Both the position numbers and the translations under genes were made by a program. The notes below the pieces were generated by a model. The model did not search any database and was not told where the DNA came from. It saw nothing but the letters and a program-made list of their open reading frames with translations. A stretch of DNA of 64,000 bases, from positions 278,890-342,889 of the forward strand of contig CAWFZX010000021.1 in the NCBI GenBank assembly GCA_963820375.1, read 5' to 3'. Below, piece by piece: positions 1 to 8,614 of the stretch (positions are counted from its first letter, which is position 1; the number at the start of each line of letters is the position of its first letter). The DNA is from AWTP1-13 sp963820375. GTDB taxonomy: Bacteria > Pseudomonadota > Alphaproteobacteria > Rhizobiales > Hyphomicrobiaceae.

Positions 1-1
1 C

Positions 2-418
2 CGCGGACCCCTTATGCGTTCACGCAATAAGGACAGCAAGGAGCGTCTGCGCACCGCACTTCGCGGCCGCACGGCTGTATTGATCGACCACCACACGCGC
101 AGCACGGCGGAATTGTTCGTGCATTCCTACAAGCGCGAACGGCAGGGGCCGCTGATCGGCACCCGCACGGCGGGAGCCGTCAGCGCGGCCGCCGCCTACG
201 TGATGCCGGGCGGCGATCTGCTCTACCTGGCCGTCACGGGCCTCGAGATCGACGGCGAAATCCTCGAAGGGCCGGGTGTGGCTCCCGATATCGAGGTGCC
301 GCGGCCGGTGCCCTATGCCAATGGCGCCGACCCGGTGCTCGATGCGGCCCTGGCGGCGCTGACGCGCGCTAGCCGGCCGACGTCGGTGCCGCCAAGCGCG
401 CCGAGCGGCAGCAACTAG
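2..418 (+). CDS. S41-family peptidase, C-terminal part (5' end outside window)
   Basis: The reading frame is open to the left edge, so the first ATG at 14 is probably internal. The visible part matches the protease core of S41 (C-terminal processing / tail-specific) peptidases: a strand-turn segment LRGRTAVLIDHHTRSTAELF, where the serine in TRSTAE sits at the nucleophile position, then LIGTRTAGAVS. Family members with a Ser-Lys dyad usually have a lysine just after the last glycine (TxGKG); here the sequence is TAGAV, so the general-base lysine is absent at that place. The C-terminus is low complexity (Pro/Ser). It is followed after 92 bp by a dehydratase gene on the same strand; a functional link is not evident. 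Confidence 0.75.
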   Translation, partial: RGPLMRSRNKDSKERLRTALRGRTAVLIDHHTRSTAELFVHSYKRERQGPLIGTRTAGAVSAAAAYVMPGGDLLYLAVTGLEIDGEILEGPGVAPDIEVPRPVPYANGADPVLDAALAALTRASRPTSVPPSAPSGSN

Positions 419-510
419 CGCCTCGGCCCGACTTCACAGCGCCGGGGAACCGGTTACACTGCAAACCTCGCCAGCGCCGGCCACACCGGCAAACCCTCCG
501 GGAAACGCTC

Positions 511-2316
511 ATGACCAAGCCCACCGCTGCTCAGAAGAAGAAACTGCGCTCGCGCCAGTGGTTCGACAATCCCGACAACCCGGACATGACCGCGCTCTAT
601 CTCGAGCGCTACATGAACTACGGCCTCACCCGCGAGGAGCTCTCCTCCGGCAAGCCCATCATCGGCATTGCCCAGTCGGGTTCGGATCTTTCGCCCTGCA
701 ATCGGCATCATCTCGTTTTGGCCCATCGCGTGCGCGAGGGCATCCGCGAGGCCGGCGGTGTGGCCTTCGAGTTCCCGGTGCATCCGATCCAGGAGACCGG
801 CAAGCGGCCGACCGCAGCGCTCGACCGCAATCTCGCCTATCTCGGGCTCGTTGAAATCCTGTACGGCTATCCGATCGACGGTGTGGTGCTCACCACCGGT
901 TGCGATAAGACCACCCCCTCGCAGCTCATGGCCGCTGCCACCGTTGACATTCCTGCCATCGTGCTGTCTGGGGGACCCATGCTCAACGGTTGGTTCCGTG
1001 GCGAGCGGACCGGTTCGGGCACTATCGTCTGGAAGGCTCGGCAGATCTATGCCACCGGTGAAATCAGCTATGAGGAGTTCGTCGAACTGGTCGCCTCGTC
1101 GGCGCCCTCGCCGGGCCACTGCAACACCATGGGCACGGCCTCGACCATGAACTCGCTGGCCGAAGCCTTGGGCATGTCGCTGCCCGGCTGTGCCACGCCC
1201 CCTGCCCCGCACAAGGAGCGCGCGCAGCAGGCCTACGAGAGCGGCAAGCGCATCGTCGAAATGGTGTGGGAGGACCTCCGGCCCTCCAAGATCATGACGC
1301 GCGAAGCGTTCGAGAACGTTATCGCTGTGAACTCGGCCATTGGCGGGTCAACCAATGCCCCCATCCACTTCAACGCCATTGCACGGCATGTCGGCGTCGC
1401 CCTCGACAACGACGACTGGGAGAGGCTGGGCTATGCGCTGCCGCTGCTGGTCGATATGCAGCCGGCCGGCCGCTATCTCGGTGAGGAATACCATCGTGCC
1501 GGCGGCGTCCCTGCGGTCGTCAATGAGCTAATGAAGGCCAAGAAGATCCACGAAGGCGCCCTGACGGTGAACGGCAAAACGATGGGTGAGAACTGCAAGG
1601 ACCGCCCGGTCATCGATCCGGACGTAATACGTCCCTACCACAAGCCGTTGAAGGAGCAGGCCGGCTTTCTCAACCTCAAGGGCAATCTGTTCGATAGCGC
1701 CATCATGAAGACGAGCGTGATTTCGGAGGAATTCCGCAAGCGCTATTTGCTGAACCCGAAGGACCTGAACGCCTTCGAGGGTCGCGCCATCGTCTTCGAT
1801 GGGCCTGAGGATTATCACAAGCGGATCGACGATCCTGCCCTCAAAATCGACGAGATGTGCATCCTGTTCATGCGTGGCACCGGGCCGGTCGGGTATCCGG
1901 GCGGCGCTGAGGTTGTCAACATGCGGCCGCCAAATTATCTGATCAAGAAGGGTGTGCACGACCTGGCCTGCATCGGTGACGGCCGGCAATCCGGGACCTC
2001 CGGGTCGCCATCGATCCTCAATGCCTCACCGGAAGCCGCTACCGGGGGCGGTCTCGCGATCCTTGAGACGGGCGACCGCGTGCGCATCGATCTCAATAAG
2101 CGCACCGCCGATATCCTGATCTCGAAAGAAGAATACGATCGGCGCCGCGCCGATTTGCAGGGCCACGGCGGCTACAAATATCCAGCCCACCAGACGCCAT
2201 GGCAGGAGATCCAGCGCGACCTCGTCGACGACTTTGCGCACGGCATGGTGTTGAAGCCGGCGGTGAAGTACCAAAAGATTGCCAAGACCAAGGGCATCCC
2301 TCGCGACAATCATTGA
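511..2316 (+). CDS. IlvD/Edd-family sugar-acid (xylonate/arabinonate-type) dehydratase
   Basis: A 601-residue Fe-S dehydratase of the IlvD/Edd superfamily. The three cysteines expected to hold the cluster are visible at about residues 63 (SPCNRHH), 131 (TTGCDKTTP) and 204 (GHCNTMGTAST). The C-terminal region carries the conserved GDGRQSGTSGSPSILNASPE block. Overall the protein resembles Caulobacter-type xylonate dehydratase more than the branched-chain enzyme IlvD: it has the DNPDNPDMTALYLER opening and a length near 590-600. It would remove water from an aldonic acid to give a 2-keto-3-deoxy sugar acid. No sugar transporter or dehydrogenase lies next to it, so the substrate is not fixed by context. 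The ATG at 511 is the only start that keeps the full N-terminus. Confidence 0.85.
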   Translation: MTKPTAAQKKKLRSRQWFDNPDNPDMTALYLERYMNYGLTREELSSGKPIIGIAQSGSDLSPCNRHHLVLAHRVREGIREAGGVAFEFPVHPIQETGKRPTAALDRNLAYLGLVEILYGYPIDGVVLTTGCDKTTPSQLMAAATVDIPAIVLSGGPMLNGWFRGERTGSGTIVWKARQIYATGEISYEEFVELVASSAPSPGHCNTMGTASTMNSLAEALGMSLPGCATPPAPHKERAQQAYESGKRIVEMVWEDLRPSKIMTREAFENVIAVNSAIGGSTNAPIHFNAIARHVGVALDNDDWERLGYALPLLVDMQPAGRYLGEEYHRAGGVPAVVNELMKAKKIHEGALTVNGKTMGENCKDRPVIDPDVIRPYHKPLKEQAGFLNLKGNLFDSAIMKTSVISEEFRKRYLLNPKDLNAFEGRAIVFDGPEDYHKRIDDPALKIDEMCILFMRGTGPVGYPGGAEVVNMRPPNYLIKKGVHDLACIGDGRQSGTSGSPSILNASPEAATGGGLAILETGDRVRIDLNKRTADILISKEEYDRRRADLQGHGGYKYPAHQTPWQEIQRDLVDDFAHGMVLKPAVKYQKIAKTKGIPRDNH

Positions 2317-2528
2317 GCCGCGGGGGCACGCGAGGCCTGCCGCGCGCCCCCCGACGACACCCCGCTTGAGCAACGGCAAGCGGCGGGGCGGAGCAAACAT
2401 GGGATTTTTGCTGGCGATTGAACCGGACCCGAGGTCCGATCGTTTGTCCATGGATGATCGTTATCGCCTGGCGGGCAGGCCGGTTTAGCTGGCTCGCACG
2501 TGGGTCCTTTCACGTGGGGCCCTGGCCC

Positions 2529-2581
2529 TTGCACACCCGCTCTTGCACACTGGCCCTTACACACTGGCCCTTGCACACTGG
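2529..2581. repeat. 14-bp tandem repeat, 3.8 copies, upstream of doxX-like gene
   Basis: Four adjoining copies of a 14-base unit beginning ttgcacac are seen at 2529-2542, 2543-2556, 2557-2570 and (partial) 2571-2581. Copies two and three differ by one base; the first differs in its second half. The repeat ends 10 bases before the ATG of the DoxX-like gene, so it occupies the position of its leader and ribosome-binding region. Within the 275-bp gap 2317-2591 nothing else is recognised. Confidence 0.8.
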
Positions 2582-2591
2582 AAACATTGCC

Positions 2592-2987
2592 ATGGATTTT
2601 CTTCGCCCCCATACGCAGCGACTGCTGAGCCTCCTGCGCATCATGACGGGTCTTTTGATCTTGCAGCACGGGACGACGAAATATCTCAACATTCCCGTGG
2701 GCCCGATGAACAATGCGACGCCCACGACGCCAGGCGGAGCTGCCGGACTGATCGAGCTGGTCTGCGGGTTGCTCGTCACGGTCGGTCTGTTCACTCGCCT
2801 GTCCGCCTTCATCCTGTCCGGCACCATGGCGGTCGCCTATTTCTATGCGCATGCGCCGCGCGGGTTCTACCCCATCCTCAATCAGGGAGAGCTGGCGGTG
2901 CTTTACTGTTTTGTTTTCCTCTATTTGGCGGCAGCCGGCGGTGGGCCTTGGAGCGCCGACAGGTTACTGGGGCGCAATGCGGACTAA
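2592..2987 (+). CDS. DoxX-family membrane protein
   Basis: A 131-residue protein with four predicted membrane segments, the usual size and shape of DoxX/SURF4-like proteins. It has the conserved early stretch LLSLLRIMTGLLILQHGTTK and a later NQGELAVLYCFVFLYLAAAGGGPWS, which match the family signature (hydrophobic helices, an HG near helix 1, and G-P-W-S-x-D at the end). DoxX proteins sit in the cytoplasmic membrane and are tied to redox or sulfur stress in some bacteria; the role here is unknown. The ATG at 2592 is chosen because the longer open frame (from 2418) would translate the 14-bp repeat tract. The gene stands alone between a dehydratase and a convergent regulator. Confidence 0.8.
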   Translation: MDFLRPHTQRLLSLLRIMTGLLILQHGTTKYLNIPVGPMNNATPTTPGGAAGLIELVCGLLVTVGLFTRLSAFILSGTMAVAYFYAHAPRGFYPILNQGELAVLYCFVFLYLAAAGGGPWSADRLLGRNAD

Positions 2988-3183
2988 GCCGGCAGCGCCC
3001 CGGGGGGTGCCAGGATTGAGGACTGTGGCACCTCGCCCTTGGCGATGCGGCGCAGGACCTCAAGGACTGACAGCCCTGCTATCCGCAACGCAGGCAACGT
3101 CGACAAGGCGCAGGGTTCGGCAGGGCCTCACGCGTCTCCCGGGGCACCGATGGCAAGACCTCGGTCGTCAGCGATCACAGCTT

Positions 3184-3717
3184 TCAGGCATCAGCATCGT
3201 CGTGTCGAAGGGCAAAATCGAGCGGAAGTGCCGTGGTGTACTTGATCTGCTCCATGGCGAAGGCAGACGAGACCTTCGATATCTCGATGCGAGAGATCAG
3301 CTTCTTGTAGAAGGCATCGTAGGCGGCGATGTCAGGGACGACCACCCGCAGGAGATAGTCGACCTCTCCGCTCATGCGGTAGAATTCGATCACCTCCGGA
3401 AAGTCGATGACCGCGGTGTGAAAGCGCTCGAGCCAGGCCAAGGAATGCTGGTCCGTCTTGATCGAAACGAACACCGTGACGCCGGCGTTGACGCGGGGTG
3501 GGTCCAGCACCGCCACCCGCCGCTTGATCACGCCTGCTTCCTCGAGCTTCTGGATGCGACGCCAACACGGCGTGGTGGAGAGCCCGACCTCCTTGCCGAT
3601 GTCGGCCACCGCGCGCGTGCAATCCTGCTGCAAGATGCGCAGGATCTTGACATCCATTTCATCAAGGGTCTGCGACCCCTTAGAGAGCGACATGGGGGAA
3701 TGGCCTTGTTGAAACAT
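3184..3717 (-). CDS. Lrp/AsnC-family transcriptional regulator
   Basis: A 177-residue regulator with an N-terminal winged helix-turn-helix (about residues 18-70, LDEMDVKILRILQQD ... GLSTTPCWRRIQKLEEAGVI) and a C-terminal RAM/AsnC ligand-binding domain (GEVDYLLRVVVPDIAAYDAFY). Lrp-type proteins form octamers and control amino-acid metabolism or transport in response to small ligands. The ATG at 3717 gives a nine-residue leader; an internal ATG at 3693 (MSLSKG) is also possible. A 466-bp span to the upstream gene in the other direction (start 3891) would hold a divergent promoter, but only 173 bp is non-coding. It converges with the DoxX-like gene. Confidence 0.88.
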   Translation of the reverse strand: MFQQGHSPMSLSKGSQTLDEMDVKILRILQQDCTRAVADIGKEVGLSTTPCWRRIQKLEEAGVIKRRVAVLDPPRVNAGVTVFVSIKTDQHSLAWLERFHTAVIDFPEVIEFYRMSGEVDYLLRVVVPDIAAYDAFYKKLISRIEISKVSSAFAMEQIKYTTALPLDFALRHDDADA

Positions 3718-3890
3718 TTTTCTAGATGTAAGCCAGTGGCTGCCTAAAGCAGGTTCAATATTGCGTCAATGCGGCGCGAGGCTCCAAGAATTTTTCGACT
3801 TGGCCGCAACGGGTGGAGGCCGCAAGGGGGCGCAGATGGTGCGGAAAAACAGTCGTGCGGCACGTTGCCTGAATAGAATCGGGACGTTGC

Positions 3891-4382
3891 ATGAATAGAA
3901 TTGTGCAAATCACACCGCATTTTGCCGTCACCGGCGCCCTGCGGCCCGATGACCTCGCCGAGGCTGCTCGCCAGGGCTTCCGGTCTGTGCTCTCCAACCT
4001 TCCCGACGGCGAATTGCGGACCTCTCCCAGCAGCGCGCAGGAGGGCGAACTGGCCGCCGGCGCCGGTCTTGGCTTTCGCCATATCCCCGTGCCCAGGGCC
4101 GAGGTTTTTGCCGCGCCGGTCGTTTCGCAGATGCGTGCGGTACTGGGGCTTCTGGACCCACCTATTCTCGCCCATTGCGCGTCGGGGCAGCGTTCCGCGC
4201 TCGCTTGGGCGGCAGCAGCGGCGAGCTGCCAGTCAGCCGATCGCGTGCTTGCGGTCTTGGCCGCGGCGGGCTTTGATTTCGAGCCGTTGCGGGCCGAGCT
4301 CGAGGGCCTGGCCGGTGCCTGGGGCGGTGCGATCCCGACCGCGCTCGATGTGGCGTACGCTGCCCCACCGCCGGGCGCCTGA
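3891..4382 (+). CDS. DUF442 (TIGR01244) phosphatase / sulfurtransferase-like protein
   Basis: A 163-residue protein of the DUF442 family, a dual-specificity-phosphatase-like fold found alone or fused to beta-lactamase-like or rhodanese domains. The signature P-loop AHCASGQRSALAW (about residues 114-126) has the catalytic Cys, Gly, Arg and Ser of C-x-x-G-x-R-S phosphatases. The N-terminus (ITPHFAVTGALRPDDLAEAARQGFRSVLSNLPDGE) is typical of the family. Just upstream an 18-bp direct repeat (3861-3878 and 3884-3901, one mismatch) spans the ATG, which may be a chance duplication. It converges on the minus-strand uracil-glycosylase operon, with only 9 bp between stops. Confidence 0.82.
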   Translation: MNRIVQITPHFAVTGALRPDDLAEAARQGFRSVLSNLPDGELRTSPSSAQEGELAAGAGLGFRHIPVPRAEVFAAPVVSQMRAVLGLLDPPILAHCASGQRSALAWAAAAASCQSADRVLAVLAAAGFDFEPLRAELEGLAGAWGGAIPTALDVAYAAPPPGA

Positions 4383-4391
4383 GCTTGCCGT

Positions 4392-5015
4392 CTACAGCAG
4401 GCGACGAATTTCGTGCCGCACGCGCGGCAATAGCTCGCCTTCAAACCACGGGTTGGCGGCGAGCCAGGCATTGTTGCGCCACGAGGGATGCGGCAAGGCG
4501 ATGCGGCGTGGTTGGCTGGCGCTTTGCAACAGCTCCCGCCAGGAACTGACCGCGGCGGTCATGCCGGCGGCCGCCACCGGTCCGAGGTGCCAGCGCTGCG
4601 CATAGCTGCCGACGGCCAGGATCAGTTGCAGCTGCGGCATTGCCGCAAACAGACGTTGATGCCAGGTGGCTGCGCATTCACGCCGCGGCGGCAGGTCGCC
4701 GCCCGTTGCATCATGGCCCGGAAAGCAAAAGCCCATGGGGACGATGGCAACGCGCCGCTGATCGTAGAATTCCGCCGCCGTGAGCCCGAGCCAGGCGCGC
4801 AGCCGATCACCGGACGCATCGCTGAACGGCATGCCAGAGGCATGGACGCGCACGCCGGGCGCCTGGCTGCAGATGCAAATGCGCGCCGTCGTGCTCGGCC
4901 GCAACACCGGCCGCGGCTCGTGCGGCAACGCTCTACCCTTGACCGCCTCGCGGCAGATCCGACAAGCGGCGATATCGCCTAGTAGCCGGCGCAGCGCGCG
5001 CTCGTTGCCCCTCAT
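4392..5015 (-). CDS. Uracil-DNA glycosylase-family protein
   Basis: A 207-residue member of the uracil-DNA glycosylase superfamily (UDG-like group). Visible are the N-terminal C-x-x-C (IAACRICREA), the G-Q-A-P-like water-activating motif seen here as CSQAPGVRVHASGMPFSDASGDRLRAWLG, and a C-terminal LPHPSWRNNAWLAANPWFE that corresponds to the HPS(P) DNA-intercalation loop. Such enzymes remove damaged or deaminated bases from DNA; the exact substrate of this subfamily is not clear. The ATG overlaps the stop of the upstream metallo-hydrolase by four bases (ATGA), so the two are translationally coupled in a minus-strand operon with the GST gene. Confidence 0.85.
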   Translation of the reverse strand: MRGNERALRRLLGDIAACRICREAVKGRALPHEPRPVLRPSTTARICICSQAPGVRVHASGMPFSDASGDRLRAWLGLTAAEFYDQRRVAIVPMGFCFPGHDATGGDLPPRRECAATWHQRLFAAMPQLQLILAVGSYAQRWHLGPVAAAGMTAAVSSWRELLQSASQPRRIALPHPSWRNNAWLAANPWFEGELLPRVRHEIRRLL

Positions 5016-5755
5016 ATGTCCACGATCAGCCCGTCCGCCGCCAACACGACACGTGGGTCATCGATGTCGCCGCGCCGGGTCAGCATCGCCTCAGCCATAT
5101 GCGTGAGCATGACGCGCTTGGCGCCGATGCGATCGAGTTCGGCGGCAATTCTGCTCCAGCTCATATGAAAGCGCGGCGCGCCGTCGAAATGGTAGCATTC
5201 CATAATGTAAAGATCAGCCTGCCGTCCGGCGGGAACGAGGTTGTCCACCCACTCGCTGTCCCCGGAGTAGGCGAGCACCTTGCCTTCCAGCTCGAAGCGC
5301 ATGGCGTAGGACGGGGCACCGGACGGATGGCTCACTTCAAAGGCTGTCACCCTGATGCGTCCGATATCGAGCGGCGTCTCGGCGGGAAGTTCAACGAATT
5401 GTAGTTCGTAACGGCGCGGCACGCGGCTCGAGCCGGGAAACAGGGCCTCGGCGGCGCTGGTAAAGCGCGCGGCGATGCCCGGTGGGCCAATCACGGTGAG
5501 CGGCGCGCTCCGCTTGCCGACATGCTGGGCATGGATGAGCCACCACACCAGACCGGCATAGTGGTCGCCGTGCAGGTGCGAGATGAAAATGGTCTCGATC
5601 GTGTTTGGGTCGAGCCGCAGGCGGTTGAGACCGATCAACACGGTCGCGCCGCAGTCGATCAGAAACCGGCCGCCGGTCCAATCCACCTGGTAGCAGGTCT
5701 GCAACCGCCCGCCGGAGCCGAAGGCATCGCCGCAGCCGACGACAGTGAGCTTCAT
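5012..5755 (-). CDS. MBL-fold metallo-hydrolase (RNase Z-like)
   Basis: A 247-residue metallo-beta-lactamase-fold hydrolase. The metal-binding signature HLHGDH (about residues 60-65) is intact and is followed by GLVWWLIHAQ, typical of the RNase Z/ElaC-like branch. Later metal ligands are plausible in EVSHPSG, AYSGDSE and TLTHMAE-like MLTHMAEAM. It opens with MKLTVVGCGDAFGSGGR, the usual start of this branch. A role in tRNA 3' processing or in phosphodiester hydrolysis is possible but not shown. It lies 22 bp after the GST gene and overlaps the uracil-glycosylase gene by four bases. Confidence 0.87.
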   Translation of the reverse strand: MKLTVVGCGDAFGSGGRLQTCYQVDWTGGRFLIDCGATVLIGLNRLRLDPNTIETIFISHLHGDHYAGLVWWLIHAQHVGKRSAPLTVIGPPGIAARFTSAAEALFPGSSRVPRRYELQFVELPAETPLDIGRIRVTAFEVSHPSGAPSYAMRFELEGKVLAYSGDSEWVDNLVPAGRQADLYIMECYHFDGAPRFHMSWSRIAAELDRIGAKRVMLTHMAEAMLTRRGDIDDPRVVLAADGLIVDI

Positions 5756-5777
5756 GGGCTACCCGACCTAACAGCGC

Positions 5778-6389
5778 TCAGGCCGCAGCACTCGGCCTGC
5801 TCGATACTTCCTCATACCATCTGGCGAGGTGCTTGAGTGTGCTGGGGCGCTCGATACGCGCCGGTTTCATGAAGTCGACCGCCACCAGGCCAGTGATGTC
5901 GGCGACTGAATAGTGATCTCCAGCCAGGAAGCGCCGGCTGGCAAGTTCATCATCCATGATCTTCAGGATCTCCAGCGCACGCGGCTTGTTGGTTTCGCCC
6001 CAGGCGGCCACCTGCGGAACCTCCAGGCTGGCCATGGCCGGATGCAGGTGGCGGAAGGCCTGCGCCACACTCAACAGCAGCCCCAGATCCATGCGTCGGC
6101 TCCACATCTCGACGGTGGCACATCCAAGCGGTCCATTGCCGAACAGGGCCGGCAGGGGTTGCAACTCCTCGAAATAGCGGCAGATGGCGATGGTTTCCGC
6201 AATAGCCGTGCCGTCGTCGAGCACGAGTACGGGGACGCGTTGGAAGCGATTGATGGCGCTAAATTCGGGGGTCTTCAGCGCCCCCCGCATGATGTCGACC
6301 TCTTCAAACGGAACGGTGATCCCTTTTTCGGCAAGAAAGATGCGCACGCGACGCGGGTTGGGTGCGGCCTTGGTTTGCAGAATTTTCAT
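5778..6389 (-). CDS. Glutathione S-transferase
   Basis: A 203-residue GST with the two standard parts: an N-terminal thioredoxin-like domain (MKILQTKAAPNPRRVRIFLA, then VPVLVLDDGTAIAETIAICRYFEE, the glutathione-binding turn with conserved E-S/T position) and a C-terminal helical domain (FLAGDHYSVADITGLVAVDF, N-capping box). Enzymes of this type conjugate glutathione to electrophiles or reduce peroxides in the cytoplasm. The ATG at 6389 is preferred over longer open frame because homology to the family begins exactly there. First gene of a likely three-gene minus-strand operon with the MBL hydrolase and uracil glycosylase. Confidence 0.9.
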   Translation of the reverse strand: MKILQTKAAPNPRRVRIFLAEKGITVPFEEVDIMRGALKTPEFSAINRFQRVPVLVLDDGTAIAETIAICRYFEELQPLPALFGNGPLGCATVEMWSRRMDLGLLLSVAQAFRHLHPAMASLEVPQVAAWGETNKPRALEILKIMDDELASRRFLAGDHYSVADITGLVAVDFMKPARIERPSTLKHLARWYEEVSSRPSAAA

Positions 6390-6596
6390 GCGCAGGCCTC
6401 TGCCGTTGGCTTGGATCCTGCAGTGGTAGAGGAGGGGAGTTGCTCGTGCAAGCAAAGCGTGTGCCTTGTCCTCCGCGCTCACGACGAGGCTAAAATACCG
6501 CTGTAAGCAGACGCCATAATACATTGATAAACGGGACGTTAGGGATTTGCCGCGATTGTCAGTCGACGCTGCGCACACTCGAGCGCGTCGCTTCCC

Positions 6597-8219
6597 ATGT
6601 CTGCATCGGCCGAGATGGCGAGGGAGACGATGCCCCATTCACAGACGACCAGCACAGGGCCGGATCGTGCGCGCGCCAAGGAAGGGCGTGGCGGTGTGCA
6701 TCAACAGGTGCGCGAGATCCGGGCACGCCTTACACAGGGCACTGTCCTGAGGCCCGAGTTCGAGTACGAGCTGTTGGCAATGTTCGTGCGCAACGAACTT
6801 TCGGCGCGCGTTACCGTGCCGCTGCTGGCCGTGATCTTTTCGTTGGCCTCCATGTTCTGGGCGCCGGTGCTGCAGGCCTCCGCCTGGCTGGCATTGGTCA
6901 TCTCCGCCAAGTTTTTCATGATTGCTGCCTGCCGCAAGTTTCTCGCCCAGCCGCGCGGTACGGTTCGGGTCGATGAATGGCGCAGGCTCATCGTCTTGCT
7001 GGAGCTGGCGAGTGGCATCACCTGGGGGGGTATGGCGGTGGTGGGATTCGGCACCGGCGACACCGCCTCCCATGTCTTCATGCTGACCTCGCTCATCGTG
7101 CTTTTGGCCATTCGCATGACCTTCGCGTCGACCGTGATGACGGTGCTCTATGTGGGCACCACGCCCATGACGGTGGCGGTGGTGGTGCGCCTGCTGCTGC
7201 AGGGGCACCCCTTCTACTACGCCATGGCCGCCATGGCGATTGGGCTGCATGTTTACTTCTTGTTTCTCGCCAAGGGGCTGAATTCGACCGCGCTGTCGAT
7301 GTTGGAGTTCCGTGCCGAAAAGGATGCCCTGATCGCCGAAATCGAAGAGGAGAAATGGATCTCCGATGAAGCGCGCCAGCGTGCTGAAGCTGCCAACGTG
7401 GCCAAGTCGCGCTTCCTTGCCACCATGAGCCATGAGCTGCGCACACCGCTCAATGCCATCCTCGGGTTTTCCGAAGTGATGCAGAGCGAGCTGTTGGGAC
7501 CGATGCAGAATGCGAGCTACAAGGAGTACTGCGCGAACATCCACGACAGCGGTCGACATCTGTTGCAACTGATCAACGAAATCCTGGATCTGTCCCGCAT
7601 CGAGGCGGGGCGCTATGAACTGCAGGAGGAGGCCGTACGCCTGCCCGATGTGGTGGAAGACTGCCTCCGCCTCTTGAGCTTGCGCGCAGAAAGCAAAGGG
7701 CTGCAGGTGGTACCCGACTTTGCAAGGGCGCTCGACCAACTCTGGGCCGACGAGCGCGCGGTGCGGCAGATCTGTCTCAATTTGATGTCCAACGCCCTCA
7801 AATTCACGCCGCGTGGGGGGCGTATCACGCTCAGCGTTTTCGCCAATGCCGACGGTGGTCAGACGCTGGTCGTCAAGGATACCGGCCCCGGCATCCCCAA
7901 AGACGAGATCCCGCGGGTGATGCAGGCCTTCGGGCAGGGGTCGCTGGCCCACCAGACGGCGGAAGGGGGAACCGGGCTCGGCCTGCCCATCGTCCAGAAC
8001 CTGGTCAATCTGCACGGCGGCACGTTCGAGCTCCGTTCCGAACTGCGCAAAGGCACCGAGGCCATCGTGACGTTCCCGAAGGCTCGGGTGCTCCGCGCCA
8101 TGCCGCCGCTGCAGCCGCTGGGTCAAGAGCGCCATCGCCAGCCAGCGCCATTGCTTGGCGCCGTCCGACGCGCCGCCGGCGGCACGCTGCGGCGCGAAGA
8201 GCCCACCCTGGCGGGTTAA
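6597..8219 (+). CDS. Membrane sensor histidine kinase (HisKA/HATPase)
   Basis: A 540-residue hybrid-free sensor kinase. Residues about 65-225 form five or six membrane helices with no obvious periplasmic domain. A short coiled linker (EEKWISDEARQRAEAANVAK) leads into HisKA with the phospho-acceptor His at residue 279 (MSHELRTPLNAILGFSEVM). The HATPase domain follows: N box LMSNALKFTPRGG, G1 KDTGPGIP, G2 GGTGLGLP. The layout resembles the PleC/DivJ-like kinases of alphaproteobacteria. The C-terminal 30 residues are a proline/arginine-rich tail. No response regulator is adjacent, so its partner is unknown. The ATG at 6597 or a second at 6615 could start it. Confidence 0.88.
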   Translation: MSASAEMARETMPHSQTTSTGPDRARAKEGRGGVHQQVREIRARLTQGTVLRPEFEYELLAMFVRNELSARVTVPLLAVIFSLASMFWAPVLQASAWLALVISAKFFMIAACRKFLAQPRGTVRVDEWRRLIVLLELASGITWGGMAVVGFGTGDTASHVFMLTSLIVLLAIRMTFASTVMTVLYVGTTPMTVAVVVRLLLQGHPFYYAMAAMAIGLHVYFLFLAKGLNSTALSMLEFRAEKDALIAEIEEEKWISDEARQRAEAANVAKSRFLATMSHELRTPLNAILGFSEVMQSELLGPMQNASYKEYCANIHDSGRHLLQLINEILDLSRIEAGRYELQEEAVRLPDVVEDCLRLLSLRAESKGLQVVPDFARALDQLWADERAVRQICLNLMSNALKFTPRGGRITLSVFANADGGQTLVVKDTGPGIPKDEIPRVMQAFGQGSLAHQTAEGGTGLGLPIVQNLVNLHGGTFELRSELRKGTEAIVTFPKARVLRAMPPLQPLGQERHRQPAPLLGAVRRAAGGTLRREEPTLAG

Positions 8220-8431
8220 GGCCAGGGGTTGCCGATCGCCGCACCGTGCAGCGATCTGCCAGCGCCGTTTTGCTCGAAACGCAAGCAAGGGGGCGGCTGG
8301 GGCCACTCTTCTGTGCACGAGAGTGGCCCGGGCGGCGGCGCGCCCCTCTCCCAGATTGTCAGCTCGGCCGGCGCTTCCTACATTGCGGTCTGATAAGGAC
8401 CAGCAGCGCAGCCACGCCGGACCGACCATCA

Positions 8432-8611
8432 ATGCTTTCTCCTTGCATCAAGGTGTGTGCTATCGAGGCGACGACGGGGCTGTGCGCTGGCTGTGGCCGT
8501 ACCAGGGCGGAAATCGCTCACTGGAGCGCAATGACCGACGCCGAGCGCGACCGCATCATGACGCAGCTGCCGGCGCGGCGGCGCCGGGCGATCGCGGCGA
8601 TGGGTGTGTGA
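8432..8611 (+). CDS. DUF1289 small cysteine-rich protein
   Basis: A 59-residue protein opening MLSPCIKVCAIEATTGLCAGCGRT, which has the four-cysteine pattern (C-x3-C-x8-C-x2-C) of DUF1289, a family often thought to bind a metal or Fe-S centre. The conserved tryptophan after the cysteines (EIAHWSAMTDAERDRI) is also present. The ATG at 8432 begins right at the family start; the longer open frame upstream is not conserved-looking. Its stop lies three bases before the next ATG (8615), so it is probably translated with the following protease genes. The 212-bp gap before it holds no feature I recognise. Confidence 0.82.
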   Translation: MLSPCIKVCAIEATTGLCAGCGRTRAEIAHWSAMTDAERDRIMTQLPARRRRAIAAMGV

Positions 8612-8614
8612 CGC

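Noticed and set aside
2418..2591. 58-residue N-terminal extension of the DoxX-like protein
   Set aside because: It would translate the 14-bp repeat; the family starts at 2592.
6639..8432. 597-codon minus-strand ORF opposite the histidine kinase
   Set aside because: It mirrors a clear kinase gene and has His/Gln/Arg-rich shadow composition with no domain.
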